A DNA stretch of 64,000 nucleotides from positions 3,686,358 to 3,750,357 of the forward strand of contig VXAY01003150.1 of assembly GCA_013399855.1 (NCBI GenBank), read 5' to 3'. The notes beneath the pieces were generated by a model that saw nothing but the letters and a program-made list of their open reading frames with translations, had not been told where the DNA came from and did no database searches. The position numbers and the translations under genes are program-made. Of the stretch, positions 37,401-47,400 are shown in pieces. The stretch's first letter is position 1, and each line of letters starts with the position of its first letter. The stretch comes from Oxyruncus cristatus. Lineage: Eukaryota; Chordata; Aves; Passeriformes; Cotingidae.

Positions 37401-38369
37401 AAGATAGCAGTTGCAGTAAAAACTGTCTTGACAAGTCTCTTGCTTTCCTCACCTCACACTGTTTTACTTGTTTGTTCTACTCTGTGATCGTTTTGGTCAC
37501 TTCATCCTAAAACAGGGCCTTTTATTTAGGACATATGTTGAATGGCCAAAGTATTTTCTATATAGTGCCTCCCAGACAATTGTCTGCTTTGGAAAGTGAC
37601 CAGTTTACCTCATAGAAAAGTGCTCTTGTTCTTCAGGACTCGGGTGTGGAGTTAGGCTTATGGGAGAACCTTCAACCTATTTCCACGTGGTTGCTTCTCG
37701 TGCCTCTCCTCTCCACCATAACCTCCCTTATCACTTACACTGACATTCATATATCAGCATATATAGTTCTCTATGAATATAAATTAAGCTGGAGCACTTT
37801 GATAGATTAAATCTTCATTTAGATGCTTACAGAAGAAAATTCCCTTTGAGTGGAACGTGGCTTTTCATTATGGGGCAGTTGTATTTAGGGAGGAGAAAAC
37901 CCCTTTTACTTGGTGTTGTCAGTAAGGATTAGCACAAGCAACAAACTGTTGTAACAGTCTCCTAAGAGGAGGTAATTTTTTGTGTCTTTTTAAGAAATCA
38001 CAAAAGCACGAGACTAAAGGCATGAAAAAACTATTCATTCTCGGGACTGAAATAAGCAAGGACACAAAGTTAACTGTTTGGAGTCAAGAGAACAAGTGGC
38101 TTACCTGCCACTTTCCAAGCATGTTGTTCTTTGTGCCTCAGTTTATCTTGTCTTCTATACCAAGCACATACTTGATTTTAGTGATCAACCTGTTCTTTCT
38201 CAGATGCAAAGAAAACTTGCAGTTAGTTTTAACTCTTATTTTCTTTCCCAGGTGGTACGTGACTTATGGCCATGAGCTCATATGGAAGAACAGAGAACCA
38301 CTGGTGAAAGCTTGGCATGAATTGAGGACAAAGAACACAGGAAAGGGAGGAGGTGGAAGATCTAACTGA
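25422..38369 (+). CDS. PARL: Presenilin-associated rhomboid-like protease, mitochondrial (start uncertain, exon 1 gapped)
   Basis: Intramembrane serine protease of the mitochondrial inner membrane; in mammals it cleaves PINK1, PGAM5 and other mitochondrial proteins. Exon 1 ends at 25967; complete exons are 26649-26789, 29243-29291, 31246-31341, 32689-32838, 33176-33246, 34557-34658, 36443-36540 and 38252-38369, all GT/AG with consistent phases. From exon 2 onward this gives 274 aa, about the same as the matching part of human PARL (379 aa in total). Catalytic Ser lies in GASGAIM (first codon of exon 7, 34557-34559) and catalytic His in DHAAHLGG (36515-36517), 58 residues apart as in human (Ser277, His335). 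The N-terminus is unresolved: ATGs at 25391 and 25422 precede the gap, or the true start lies inside it. MAP6D1 follows in the same orientation, as in mammals. Introns up to 3.4 kb hold nothing beyond CR1 scraps. Confidence 0.93.
25494..25872. other. Assembly gap (379 N) inside PARL exon 1 region
   Basis: Run of N flanked by CpG-rich sequence. It removes most of the mitochondrial-targeting and N-terminal part of PARL. Whether the length is measured or arbitrary is unknown, so no frame may be carried across it. Confidence 0.99.
25873..25967 (+). CDS. PARL: PARL exon 1, 3' part after the gap
   Basis: Reads [12 protein letters not shown] before ggg|gtaagt, phase 0, matching the IRSLIKPLFFTVG region of human PARL. 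The preceding Pro/Arg-rich residues have no clear counterpart. The frame is fixed from the donor side only. Confidence 0.8.
26280..26513 (+). mobile_element. CR1 LINE 3' fragment in PARL intron 1
   Basis: Contains ggttgtaaagcattggaaca, then catccctgcaggtgttcaaa and the terminal gatcttaaaggtcttttcca. Diverged 3' end in plus orientation. Boundaries are approximate. Confidence 0.75.
26649..26789 (+). CDS. PARL: PARL exon 2
   Basis: cgcccag|ttt to cag|gtaccc, 141 bp, phase 0 on both sides. Encodes [18 protein letters not shown] and the matrix-side helix with [18 protein letters not shown], closely matching human PARL. Confidence 0.93.
29243..29291 (+). CDS. PARL: PARL exon 3
   Basis: 49 bp, gtttcag|gtt to acag|gtttgt. 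Encodes [16 protein letters not shown]. The donor is the weaker gtttgt form, but the phase joins correctly to exon 4. Confidence 0.9.
31246..31341 (+). CDS. PARL: PARL exon 4
   Basis: 96 bp. Encodes [18 protein letters not shown] then [11 protein letters not shown], the first rhomboid-core helix region. Acceptor ttaatag, donor a|gtaagt. Confidence 0.93.
32689..32838 (+). CDS. PARL: PARL exon 5
   Basis: 150 bp. Encodes [20 protein letters not shown], then [19 protein letters not shown] and the VYLSA segment. The [10 protein letters not shown] block is the conserved rhomboid loop/helix with the oxyanion-side His and Asn. Confidence 0.94.
33176..33246 (+). CDS. PARL: PARL exon 6
   Basis: 71 bp, tttttag|ggg to gct|gtaagt. 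Encodes [20 protein letters not shown] then SLGA, immediately before the catalytic Ser. Confidence 0.93.
34557..34658 (+). CDS. PARL: PARL exon 7 (catalytic Ser)
   Basis: 102 bp, tttacag|tca to agc|gtaagt. The first codon is the nucleophilic Ser of GASG; continues [20 protein letters not shown] and a membrane helix ending FTAGS. Confidence 0.94.
36443..36540 (+). CDS. PARL: PARL exon 8 (catalytic His)
   Basis: 98 bp, tttttag|gct to at|gtaagt. Encodes [20 protein letters not shown] then [12 protein letters not shown]; the second His is the general base. Confidence 0.94.
38252..38369 (+). CDS. PARL: PARL exon 9 (terminal coding exon)
   Basis: 118 bp after ttcccag. Encodes [20 protein letters not shown], then [18 protein letters not shown] and TGA. 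The codon split across the last intron is ATG (Met), where human PARL has Ile. Confidence 0.93.
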
Positions 38370-38553
38370 TGCTAATACTAGAGATTCCTTGTGCCCAAGT
38401 GGTATATTACTTGAAGATGTGGGACTGAATTGGTTTTGTAGGGTTTTTTTGCTACTCCACATTAAGCCTCTGAGGAGCTGAAGTTTCTAATGTAACAAAA
38501 TTATGTTACAAAAATACATATCCATAGAAAATGAACTCTGACGAAGGTGGAAC

Positions 38554-38559
38554 AATAAA
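38554..38559 (+). terminator. PARL poly(A) signal
   Basis: Canonical AATAAA 185 bp after the PARL stop, giving a short 3' UTR. A further ggaataaaat occurs near 38615. Confidence 0.65.
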
Positions 38560-38599
38560 GGTTTTTATCCTATTGCTTTCTGAGGTAACAGTCTGCATT

Positions 38600-41500
38600 A
38601 CACTTTTAAAGGTGGAATAAAATATTTTGCCATTAAGTGATCTAAATCTCTGTCCACAAAAAACAACCCTTCAAAATGGGGTACAACTGGTTAATACTTA
38701 GGAAAATAAACTGAGGAAGTTATTGGATCACACACACCCCTAATGTCTGCCAGACAACACAAGCTGCTTTCCTAGAAGGCAAGCTTTAGACAAGTTGGAC
38801 TCAACATAACGCTAAGGTGGTGAAGTTCAGTTATCTTTATTGTTGGAAAGATTGGATTAGAGGAGCCAAAGGTCTCTTTTGTTCTTAATCTTGAAATACT
38901 CAAAGCAATACTGGATTGTTTGCCAAGGTTTACATAGTGGTTAATGGTCCAGCTTTATTTGTTAGCTGTGGCTTATTTAACTTGTGTTTTTTATTTCTGT
39001 ACACTTCCAAGGTGCTTTCACATCTTCTTGTATTTTATTATAATGGTATCTTTTTCATAATTATGTGCAGGGGAAGAATGACATACTGTGGTTTTTGATA
39101 CTCTACCATAAGTGATACTGCTTTCTGTCTTCTTTCACTATATTAATTTGGGGGTGGGGTGAGGGATGTTCTTTAAGTTGTGCTCCATTGTTAGTTCCAT
39201 TTAAGGTTCTTCTCCAGATTTTAAAACTGTAATGTTTGGTTCAGAATGGGACAGTACTGGAAAATAAGCAGCTTCAGCAAAAATAGGTGAGGTCCCTGAG
39301 ATCAGCAACACCCTAACCAGAAGTAACTACTAAAGTAAACCTGAGGGTAGTACCATGACTAATGTTCCTGTTTTACAAATAAAAACCAAAACTGGATTTG
39401 GGGTATGCTGCTGCTCTGTGCCTGTCCTGCAAGGATAATACTGAACCCCTTGCAAAAGGCTGCAGAATCTTCCCAAAAAAACCCTGGTGCGTTCAAGCCC
39501 TTAACTATTCCCTGTAATCAGAGTTAGTCATTCCAGAGGGACTGACCTGCCAAAGAACATGTTGCATTTGTAAGAAGCAACTTGTAGCTTTTTTACTTTA
39601 CAATAGCGCCTTGCAGAAAATACATTTCCTGTGGGGATGAAGAACACATAATGCTAAGTGATATCAGTTTTAATAAGTGATGGAGTAAAAAAATTTCTTG
39701 AAGTTCCCTTACTGTCGCAGGCCAGTGCTTGTCCAAGGTATTAGAGGATTTGTTACTCTATGTGCCTGTCAACTTAAACACGTAGAAAATTAAGGCACTG
39801 GAGTACCTGATGCTCCTTTGCTCTGCTCCAGAAATTTTCTGACTTTCACTTCTAATCTGTCACGTCCCCCTTTCCTACTTTGTTCTGTGATGCTCAGGAC
39901 AAGGATGCCCGTTTTCAGGCCTTCAGCCACAGTGCAGCCCTGCCTGCCGCAGAGAGGGGGCAGCCGGACACGCAGCGAGCGCAGTGCTCAGCTCAGCCAG
40001 GAAGGGGCCAGCAGCGTCAGAAGATGCCACTGAACGGGCTCATCCCACGGGAGCATTTCATGCCAAAGAAGCTCAAAAGCCATAGCTCACAGTAGTTCAC
40101 ACCTTGGGTTTATCTATCTATTGTTGTCCTTGTCCGCTTCCTTTTCTTTCCCCCCCCTTTCTCTTCCTTGCGTTAGCTCTTGTCCATTCAACAACTTATC
40201 TTCAACAATGTCCCTTCAACAATTAGGTATTTGCTGAGAGTTTTTCAGAGATCCTGGCTGAAAGCTGGGAGTAATATTGCAGGAAATACAGCGTGTAAGC
40301 CCTGAAGGACACCATCTTTTACAGGTCTAGAAGGATAAGCCGAAGTTGCTATCAAGTACTTCAACACAGCAGCCAGTACCTCAGAGAAGTCATGCCCCTG
40401 TACTGCCTGCAGAGAGGTTACACCTCCCAAGGCAGTGTGGTGTTGCTGCACCCTTTCAGCTTGCAGGAAGGGGCACAAAGCACCTGAAGAACCATCCTGG
40501 AACTGCCACAGAGGTTTGGAAGACACCAGCTTTTCAGCTGGTGGCTGTGATTCGAGGGTCACCTGCCTAACCCTTAACTTTAGGTTTAAGAGCATTCACC
40601 CTTCAACAGGCCGCTCAGTGTCTGAGTCTTCCTCCTTCATAGAAACCCTAGAGGTGTGTAACGTATGTAAGGTTGTACAAAAATCTTCCCGTGGCCGTGC
40701 AGTTGTTTGCACCTGAGCCTTTGTGCAGCACTGTCTGGCAAAGGCAAACTATCCTCTCTGGTCCAAAATTACTTTAAAACTGCAATAGGAAAGTCAAGTC
40801 AGACGCGGAATGCCCTGGAGTCACGACAGCTCACTAGAGTAAATAAGATACCTTTCTGGCAAGCAAATACCCTTCTTGCAAAATCTGGCATCAGCATCTC
40901 AGTATTTAGTCACATCTTTGAATGACAAATTAGAAGAATGAAAAAAAAAAAAAACAAACAAACTAAAACCCCAACCCTAGGAAAAAAACACAACAAAAAG
41001 AACCAACCACATGGAAAGACTTTTCAAAGAGATTATTGTGAATAAAAATACAATGTGGTGATTATGCAGACACTTGGCAGAGATAACAGCTAGTGTTTGT
41101 GTAGGAAAACAGCAATAAGTATAAAGTCATGGTTAATCATGTAGAGACACAATCCTTCACCCTTTTTTAGTGGCTTTAAAGTCTGCTTTGGCCTTGCCCT
41201 TTTTAAAGAATATTTTGTTTCAGTGATCTGCTCTATTTGGAATTTCATTTTAGTATTAAAACTAACTGTTCAAGTTTTCAGCCCCCATTACTGGCAGCAA
41301 GAGCTGTTTTGCTTTCTGATTTGATGGCTTTTCTTTGTCTTACTGTTGCAGTATTCCGCCCCCCTCCCCCCAGCTTTTAATCATGACAGATCTTCTAAAT
41401 GCAGACAACTTTTTAATCTCATCCAGTATCTTCTGGTTTTCCTGTCTGAGTTAGCCTTTGTGCCAATTTCATCCTACAAGCTGTGATGAGCAGCTGTTCC

Positions 41501-43090
41501 AAGCACTCCCTGATGCTGTAGGTGGGCTCTGAGACATGCATTGCCAGAGCTGAATTCAGTGCTAGGAAGTGGCAGGCACAGGATGAGCAGAGACATCCAA
41601 TTTATTCTCTAATGTATTTTGCTAAGTCAGGCCTAGGAACAAGGATCAGAGGAGCATTTGTACTGTGCCAATGATAACACGATAAGCAGATGTTCTCTTT
41701 TCTCCCATGGCTGTAAAGTCTATTTCTCTTTACCAGATATGATTTATTTTAAAAATTACAACGTAGAACAGAACAGTTCTAAAAAAACAAGAGCAGCAGA
41801 AAATTAAGAAATGTGTCCCTGCATATTCCTAAAAGTAAAATTATGTTTGTGGGCTTTTCAGACAACAAATTAAAGAGCATCCAATAGTCTATACGGTTTT
41901 GTGACAAGAGTTCTGTGTGGGACCAAAATGTTTTTACCTGAAATGTCCGAGTCTCCTTGCCCCAACTAACTTGTGAGGGCGAGGGCGTGGTGATGAAATC
42001 AAAGTTGCTAGTAGCATTGACAAGTGCCAAAACAGGTATTTGGGACAACAGGGTCATCTGCAAAGGAATTGCTTCTTATCCTTTGAGGACTGTGTTTCAG
42101 AGAGAGGCCGAACACTGAAGGAGAGGTTCTGCCCCAGCCCATACCCACATTTCTAGCCTTTCTCCCCAGCAGAAGCAAGTGCAAATCTGGACTGAACTGA
42201 GGTGCTAATACACTATAGTTACAGTACTGTTCAGCTGAAACAAAGCAGTAGATCTTACCGTCTCAAGTTCCACTGCATAACTATTTTCTTAATAATGCTT
42301 CATAGAATCACAGAATGCTTGGTTTGGGTTGGAAGGGACCTTAAAAATAGTCCCGTTCCAACACCTCTGCAATGGGCAGGGAACCTTCCACTAGACCAGG
42401 TTGCTCAAAACCACATCCAACCCTGAATGTTTCCAGGGATGGAACAGCCATAGATCTTCTGGGCAACTTGCTGCCAGTGCCTCACCACCCTCACAGGGAA
42501 GAATTTCTCCTTGATATCTAATCTAAACTGTCCCTCTTTCAGTTTAAAGCCGTTACACCTATCTTATCAGATAATCACCTGTAACTAGAATAGATGATTT
42601 TCTAACAGGAGGGATCTCAGTTTATCTGCATTCTTCACTTTTATAGCCTTATATTTCATTTGGTGACCCTTTGGGAGATTCAGCTTCCTCTGTAATAACA
42701 CATTGAATGGGGAATTGTGGAGGAGCATTATGGCCCGTAGCCATTTATTACATAAGATGTAAAATTTCAAAAGCCTGGCTTATCCCCCATGTAATTCCGT
42801 CAGTTTCACTGCTTTGTGCCAGGACTGGTTGGTTTTGAACCTGAAGGTACAAAAGGAAAGCTGTAATTTGCAGTCTCTGGCAAACAGTAAAGGATGTGGG
42901 CCCTATATTAAGATACATAATAGATGCTTGGATTTTGGTCAATAGGACTTATTTTAAGAGTGAAGTGGTTAAAACTGTTAATGCAAATGGAGAGAGGGGG
43001 ATTAAGAGAGGTGGGGTTTTGCACGCAGCTATAGGAAACTAACACTGCAAGGCTGCTGTTTCTCACCCAGATCGCTTATTTTTTAAACGC
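38600..43090. other. PARL-MAP6D1 intergenic interval
   Basis: No exon recognised. It holds a CR1 fragment (42301-42560), an A-rich tract at about 40941-40956, a pyrimidine tract at 40137-40170 and a C-rich tract at 41357-41372. Open frames near 39818-40095 and 40245-40716 have no family resemblance. Confidence 0.5.
42301..42560 (-). mobile_element. CR1 LINE 3' fragment
   Basis: Begins catagaatcacagaatgctt, then gggttggaagggacctt and a ttccaacacctctgcaatgg block, the reverse complement of the CR1 3' end. Truncated, no coding capacity. Confidence 0.85.
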
Positions 43091-43099
43091 CCGGTTCCG

Positions 43100-43107
43100 T
43101 ATATAAA
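43100..43107 (+). promoter_or_regulatory. TATA box, probable MAP6D1 promoter
   Basis: Perfect TATATAAA at the left edge of a CpG island, plus strand. From about 43130 to the gap at 43313 there is no ATG, consistent with a 5' UTR whose start codon lies in the gap. Confidence 0.5.
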
Positions 43108-43129
43108 CGCCTTCTCTAATCATGACTGG

Positions 43130-44460
43130 TGACGGCTGCCTCGAGGGTATAATTGAGCAGCACCAACCGGCTACAGCGGAGCAGCGGTCCTCGCTTGGCC
43201 GGTGCCCGTGACTGGGCGCGCTACGGCGCTCCCGGGCGCAGAGCGGCTCCCGGAGCAGCGGCGCGGACAGCGGCACTCGGCGGCGCACGGGCAGAGCGGG
43301 TCCCGCCGCGGGNNNNNNNNNNNNNNNNNNNNNNNNNNNNNNNNNNNNNNNNNNNNNNNNNNNNNNNNNNNNNNNNNNNNNNNNNNNNNNNNNNNNNNNN
43401 NNNNNNNNNNNNNNNNNNNNNNNNNNNNNNNNNNNNNNNNNNNNNNNNNNNNNNNNNNNNNNNNNNNNNNNNNNNNNNNNNNNNNNNNNNNNNNNNNNNN
43501 NNNNNNNNNNNNNNNNNNNNNNNNNNNNNNNNNNNNNNNNNNNNNNNNNNNNNNNNNNNNNNNNNNNNNNNNNNNNNNNNNNNNNNNNNNNNNNNNNNNN
43601 NNNNNNNNNNNNNNNNNNNNNNNNNNNNNNNNNNNNNNNNNNNNNNNNNNNNNNNNNNNNNNNNNNNNNNNNNNNNNNNNNNNNNNNNNNNNNNNNNNNN
43701 NNNNNNNNNNNNNNNNNNNNNNNNNNNNNNNNNNNNNNNNNNNNNNNNNNNNNNNNNNNNNNNNNNNNNNNNNNNNNNNNNNNNNNNNNNNNNNNNNNNN
43801 NNNNNNNNNNNNNNNNNNNNNNNNNNNNNNNNNNNNNNNNNNNNNNNNNNNNNNNNNNNNNNNNNNNNNNNNNNNNNNNNNNNNNNNNNNNNNNNNNNNN
43901 NNNNNNNNNNNNNNNNNNNNNNNNNNNNNNNNNNNNNNNNNNNNNNNNNNNNNNNNNNNNNNNNNNNNNNNNNNNNNNNNNNNNNNNNNNNNNNNNNNNN
44001 NNNNNNNNNNNNNNNNNNNNNNNNNNNNNNNNNNNNNNNNNNNNNNNNNNNNNNNNNNNNNNNNNNNNNNNNNNNNNNNNNNNNNNNNNNNNNNNNNNNN
44101 NNNNNNNNNNNNNNNNNNNNNNNNNNNNNNNNNNNNNNNNNNNNNNNNNNNNNNNNNNNNNNNNNNCGCCGAAGCCGCCTTTGCTTTTGGAAGTGCGGTC
44201 CTTTAAAGTGTGTGCCCCGGGCAGGTGCCTGGCCCCGGCGGCCCCTGTATGGCCGGGACAGCGGAGCCGTCGCCGGGCGCGCTCAGGGAGAGGAGGGAGC
44301 ACGCCGGGGGGATCCATGATTGCATCCCTGGCGCAGCAGCGCGCTACCCACCCATGCCGGGAGACTCGGCACCCCCGACAGCCAGAGCTGCCCGCCACCC
44401 GTCCGTGCCCAACAGCCGCACCAAGCTGCGTCTCCCGAATCCCTCGGTGCCATCATAGTT
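43130..44460 (+). promoter_or_regulatory. CpG island containing the probable MAP6D1 first exon (mostly gap)
   Basis: Highly GC- and CpG-rich on both sides of the N run. It is the only CpG island between PARL and MAP6D1 exons 2-3, so it is the natural position for MAP6D1 exon 1. That exon should end in phase 2 after a Ser-Tyr-Arg-like motif; no such donor is visible outside the gap. Confidence 0.55.
43313..44166. other. Assembly gap (854 N)
   Basis: N run in the middle of a CpG island. Long enough to contain the roughly 400-500 bp coding part of MAP6D1 exon 1. Confidence 0.99.
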
Positions 44461-47400
44461 TTCCCTTTAAAACTCCTGGAATGCGACATTCGTGACGAGC
44501 CAAATTACAGCCTTAATAGATTAGTCAGACAAGAAGACATATTCGGGATGTATCCCCTATGTCATCTAATGGGTAATGGAAAAAATTGTCACAAACCACC
44601 TGTCTCAGTCTTTAAAAATTACTAAGTGGTTTACGTTATCAATGCCTTCCTTTGTCTCTGAACAGCGTGACTGATTACAGATGCTTATTTCCTGAAACAA
44701 ACAGTCAGGTGGGATGCACCTAAATTCGACCCATGTTCTTACTGACTCTCCCCACGGGAGAAGAGGGGATTTCAGCTCCTACAAGGCGGCTGTTGAATAT
44801 TATATCAGTTTCATGCTGTTACCACATGCTCCCTCATAATGATGTTTGGCAGATTTTAATATACCTATGTGGTATATTAATAGAGTAATTTTTTTTATTT
44901 CAATAGGTTCTCAAGTATTTAGACTCTTATTACCTATTATGTACCTAGGAGACATTTCTCTTCATCACTGCAATTCATTAGATTATATATCACAGTGCTT
45001 TTAAGACAAACTGGGGGCCCTGGGGAGGATTTACCAGCCTGCACAGCAGTATTGCTTATCCCACTCTTCCTCATACAGGCAGCTGCCCTGCTCCATGTGT
45101 GGTGAACATGCAGACTTAGGAAGGACAACTGCAGTGCTTGAATTTGTGCACTGTTTTCTCCTTTGCCACGTCTCTCCGGACAATCACAGAGTGATTATTA
45201 TTCTTGAGCCGAAACACTTTTCAATTTGAAAGCAGCATAGGAATTACTTCAGAGAAACATGCCTAGAACAAGACTAGCAAGGTTCACGTCTCAGAAACAC
45301 ATCCATCTCCACCTTTTTGTTGAAGCCTCCCCCTGCTTCTTCAGCCTGATCCCAGAGGAGGCTGCATTAGCCTGCATTAGAGGTGCAGCTGCCCTACAGC
45401 TGTTGGAATGCTCACCAGAGTCACTTCTCACACCTTCCTTCCCTCTGACTTGTCTGTTCTTACACAGGGCTCTCAGATACTACTATCAAAGAACAAGAAT
45501 TTTACAGATCACACGACCAAGTACTGGCTGGGGCAAACATACCAACACGGAAATCAAAACGAGTTTTACAAAGAGTAAGGCTTCAAGTTAGCTGAGGAAC
45601 TCCTCACTGCTGAAAGGAGGAGGAGTCCAGGGCAAGGATGGAGGCACAAGCCAGGGCAGCCACCCCAGAACAAAGTTCTCATGTAAAACCTTTAAGCTGT
45701 TTGAATACACAGAATACAACTGATACAGACAGGACCATGTAAATCAAGCCACTTTTGCCTTATTCAAGTAATTCCCATGGTTTCTTTGGATTATTACCTA
45801 CTACAACATTTCACTTAAGAAATCCCTGTACCACTGAGCACACAGGAGTCACAACAAGCAGCAGGAGGAAAGTTCACAATAGTTTCACAAAGAGTCTACC
45901 TTAATTTATATTTATCCTTTCTTGTTTTTTAAAGAAAGACTAAGCAGGTACTTAGCAGAGTTACTCACTTTCTGTTACAATTGGGGCACTGGGTTTGTAT
46001 TTGGTAGCTTCAGTCATGGGAAAGCCCCAGGAGCACTGCCACAGTCTGAATTGGGAAGGGATGATCACAGCACCCCCCACTTTTGGTGAGCTGAGCACTC
46101 ACAACCACAAGGACATCTCCACTAACACCATTACAGTTCAATTCTTTCCTCTTACCTTATTTTCCAAAGGCAGCACTCCAGTCTGCAAACACTTATCTTC
46201 AGGTACTAGCTGAACAGTACCATTAAGGATTGGTATTCTTCATCTTCCTCTCTGACAAAGACCCTCCTTGTTCATTAAACTGTCCCTTGGTGGCCACACA
46301 CGACTCCACTACATTCTGGCAGCAGGGACCTGCCCCACTTCTTGTAAGCTGCACCCACCCACAGGTGAGAAGGCAGAAGGAAATTCAGATCACCTGTGGT
46401 AGAGGTGGAGTAGGAGGGGGTTTCTCTAACTAGGGGCAGCTGTGTCCTGAGGAGAAGGTTGGTGAGCCACATGATGTCTTTAGGGAGGGTGGGAAAAGGG
46501 GAGAGTGTCCTGCGTAGAGACGTGCAGGCAAGGACCACTGCAGGTAGATGGTTAGAGAGGAGCAAAAGTAGGGAAAACACATTTTTGGTAAGACACTCAT
46601 TTCCTTGCTAGGGAGAACCTTGGGGAGATTCCCCCTTTTCTGCTCTTGCAGGAGTATCAGCCTATCCCTGTGGCCCAGCCCTGAGGACGGGGCTCTCTGT
46701 GTGGGGAGCTGAGTCCACTCTCACACAAAATGGGTCATTTGAGTCCTTTGTGCTGCGGGTGCTTCAGCAGCCCTGTGCCCAGCCAGGTCAGGCACACACC
46801 ATGAGGCTCTTCCTGGCAGGATCAGCTCCTGCAGCGTGGACACTGCTGGTCAGCAGCCTCCAGCTGTACTGTGTGACTGTGCCAGGTCTCAGCAGCTGGC
46901 TGGGCTTGTTTAGAGTGAAAGAGAGGGCAAGGCAGGGCATTGAACAGGACATGCAGAAAAGTTGGGATTGATACATGGTCCACTCCCCACTTTTAATGGC
47001 AGGAGGGGGTTTCTTGCTTGACTCTTGGTAAGATGTTGGGGTTTTCTTTTTTTACGTTCTGTGTTTTTTGTTTTGTTTGGTTTTCTTTTTTTTTTTTAAT
47101 TTAGGAATTTTGACTGCACAGTTCTACAACAGCCTATTGTGTTTGTTTCTGTGAAGCACCCAAGGGTAGTGGTGAGTCCCCTGTAATGTGCAGAACCATT
47201 TGATGTGCTTTTGTGCATCAGTGCTCTGCTCCTGTGAGACTTCATTCTGCACGCTGCTTTAAGTTCAGAAGGAAATTCAGCTGCATACAAAACTATCTGT
47301 ACATGGTTAAGCCAGTCAGCCAGACCTGGCATTTCCCAGGACAAAATAAGCCCATGGGATCAATGTCTGAGACCGAGGGAATCTTTCTATGGCCAGAAGA

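Noticed and set aside
40931..40992. A-rich sequence with aaaccccaaccctagg, telomere-like
   Set aside because: Only one imperfect unit; no TTAGGG array, so read as low-complexity sequence.
43076..44398. Open frames of 330-440 codons across the second N run
   Set aside because: Artefact of the N run; flanking residues match no family and do not read as MAP6D1.
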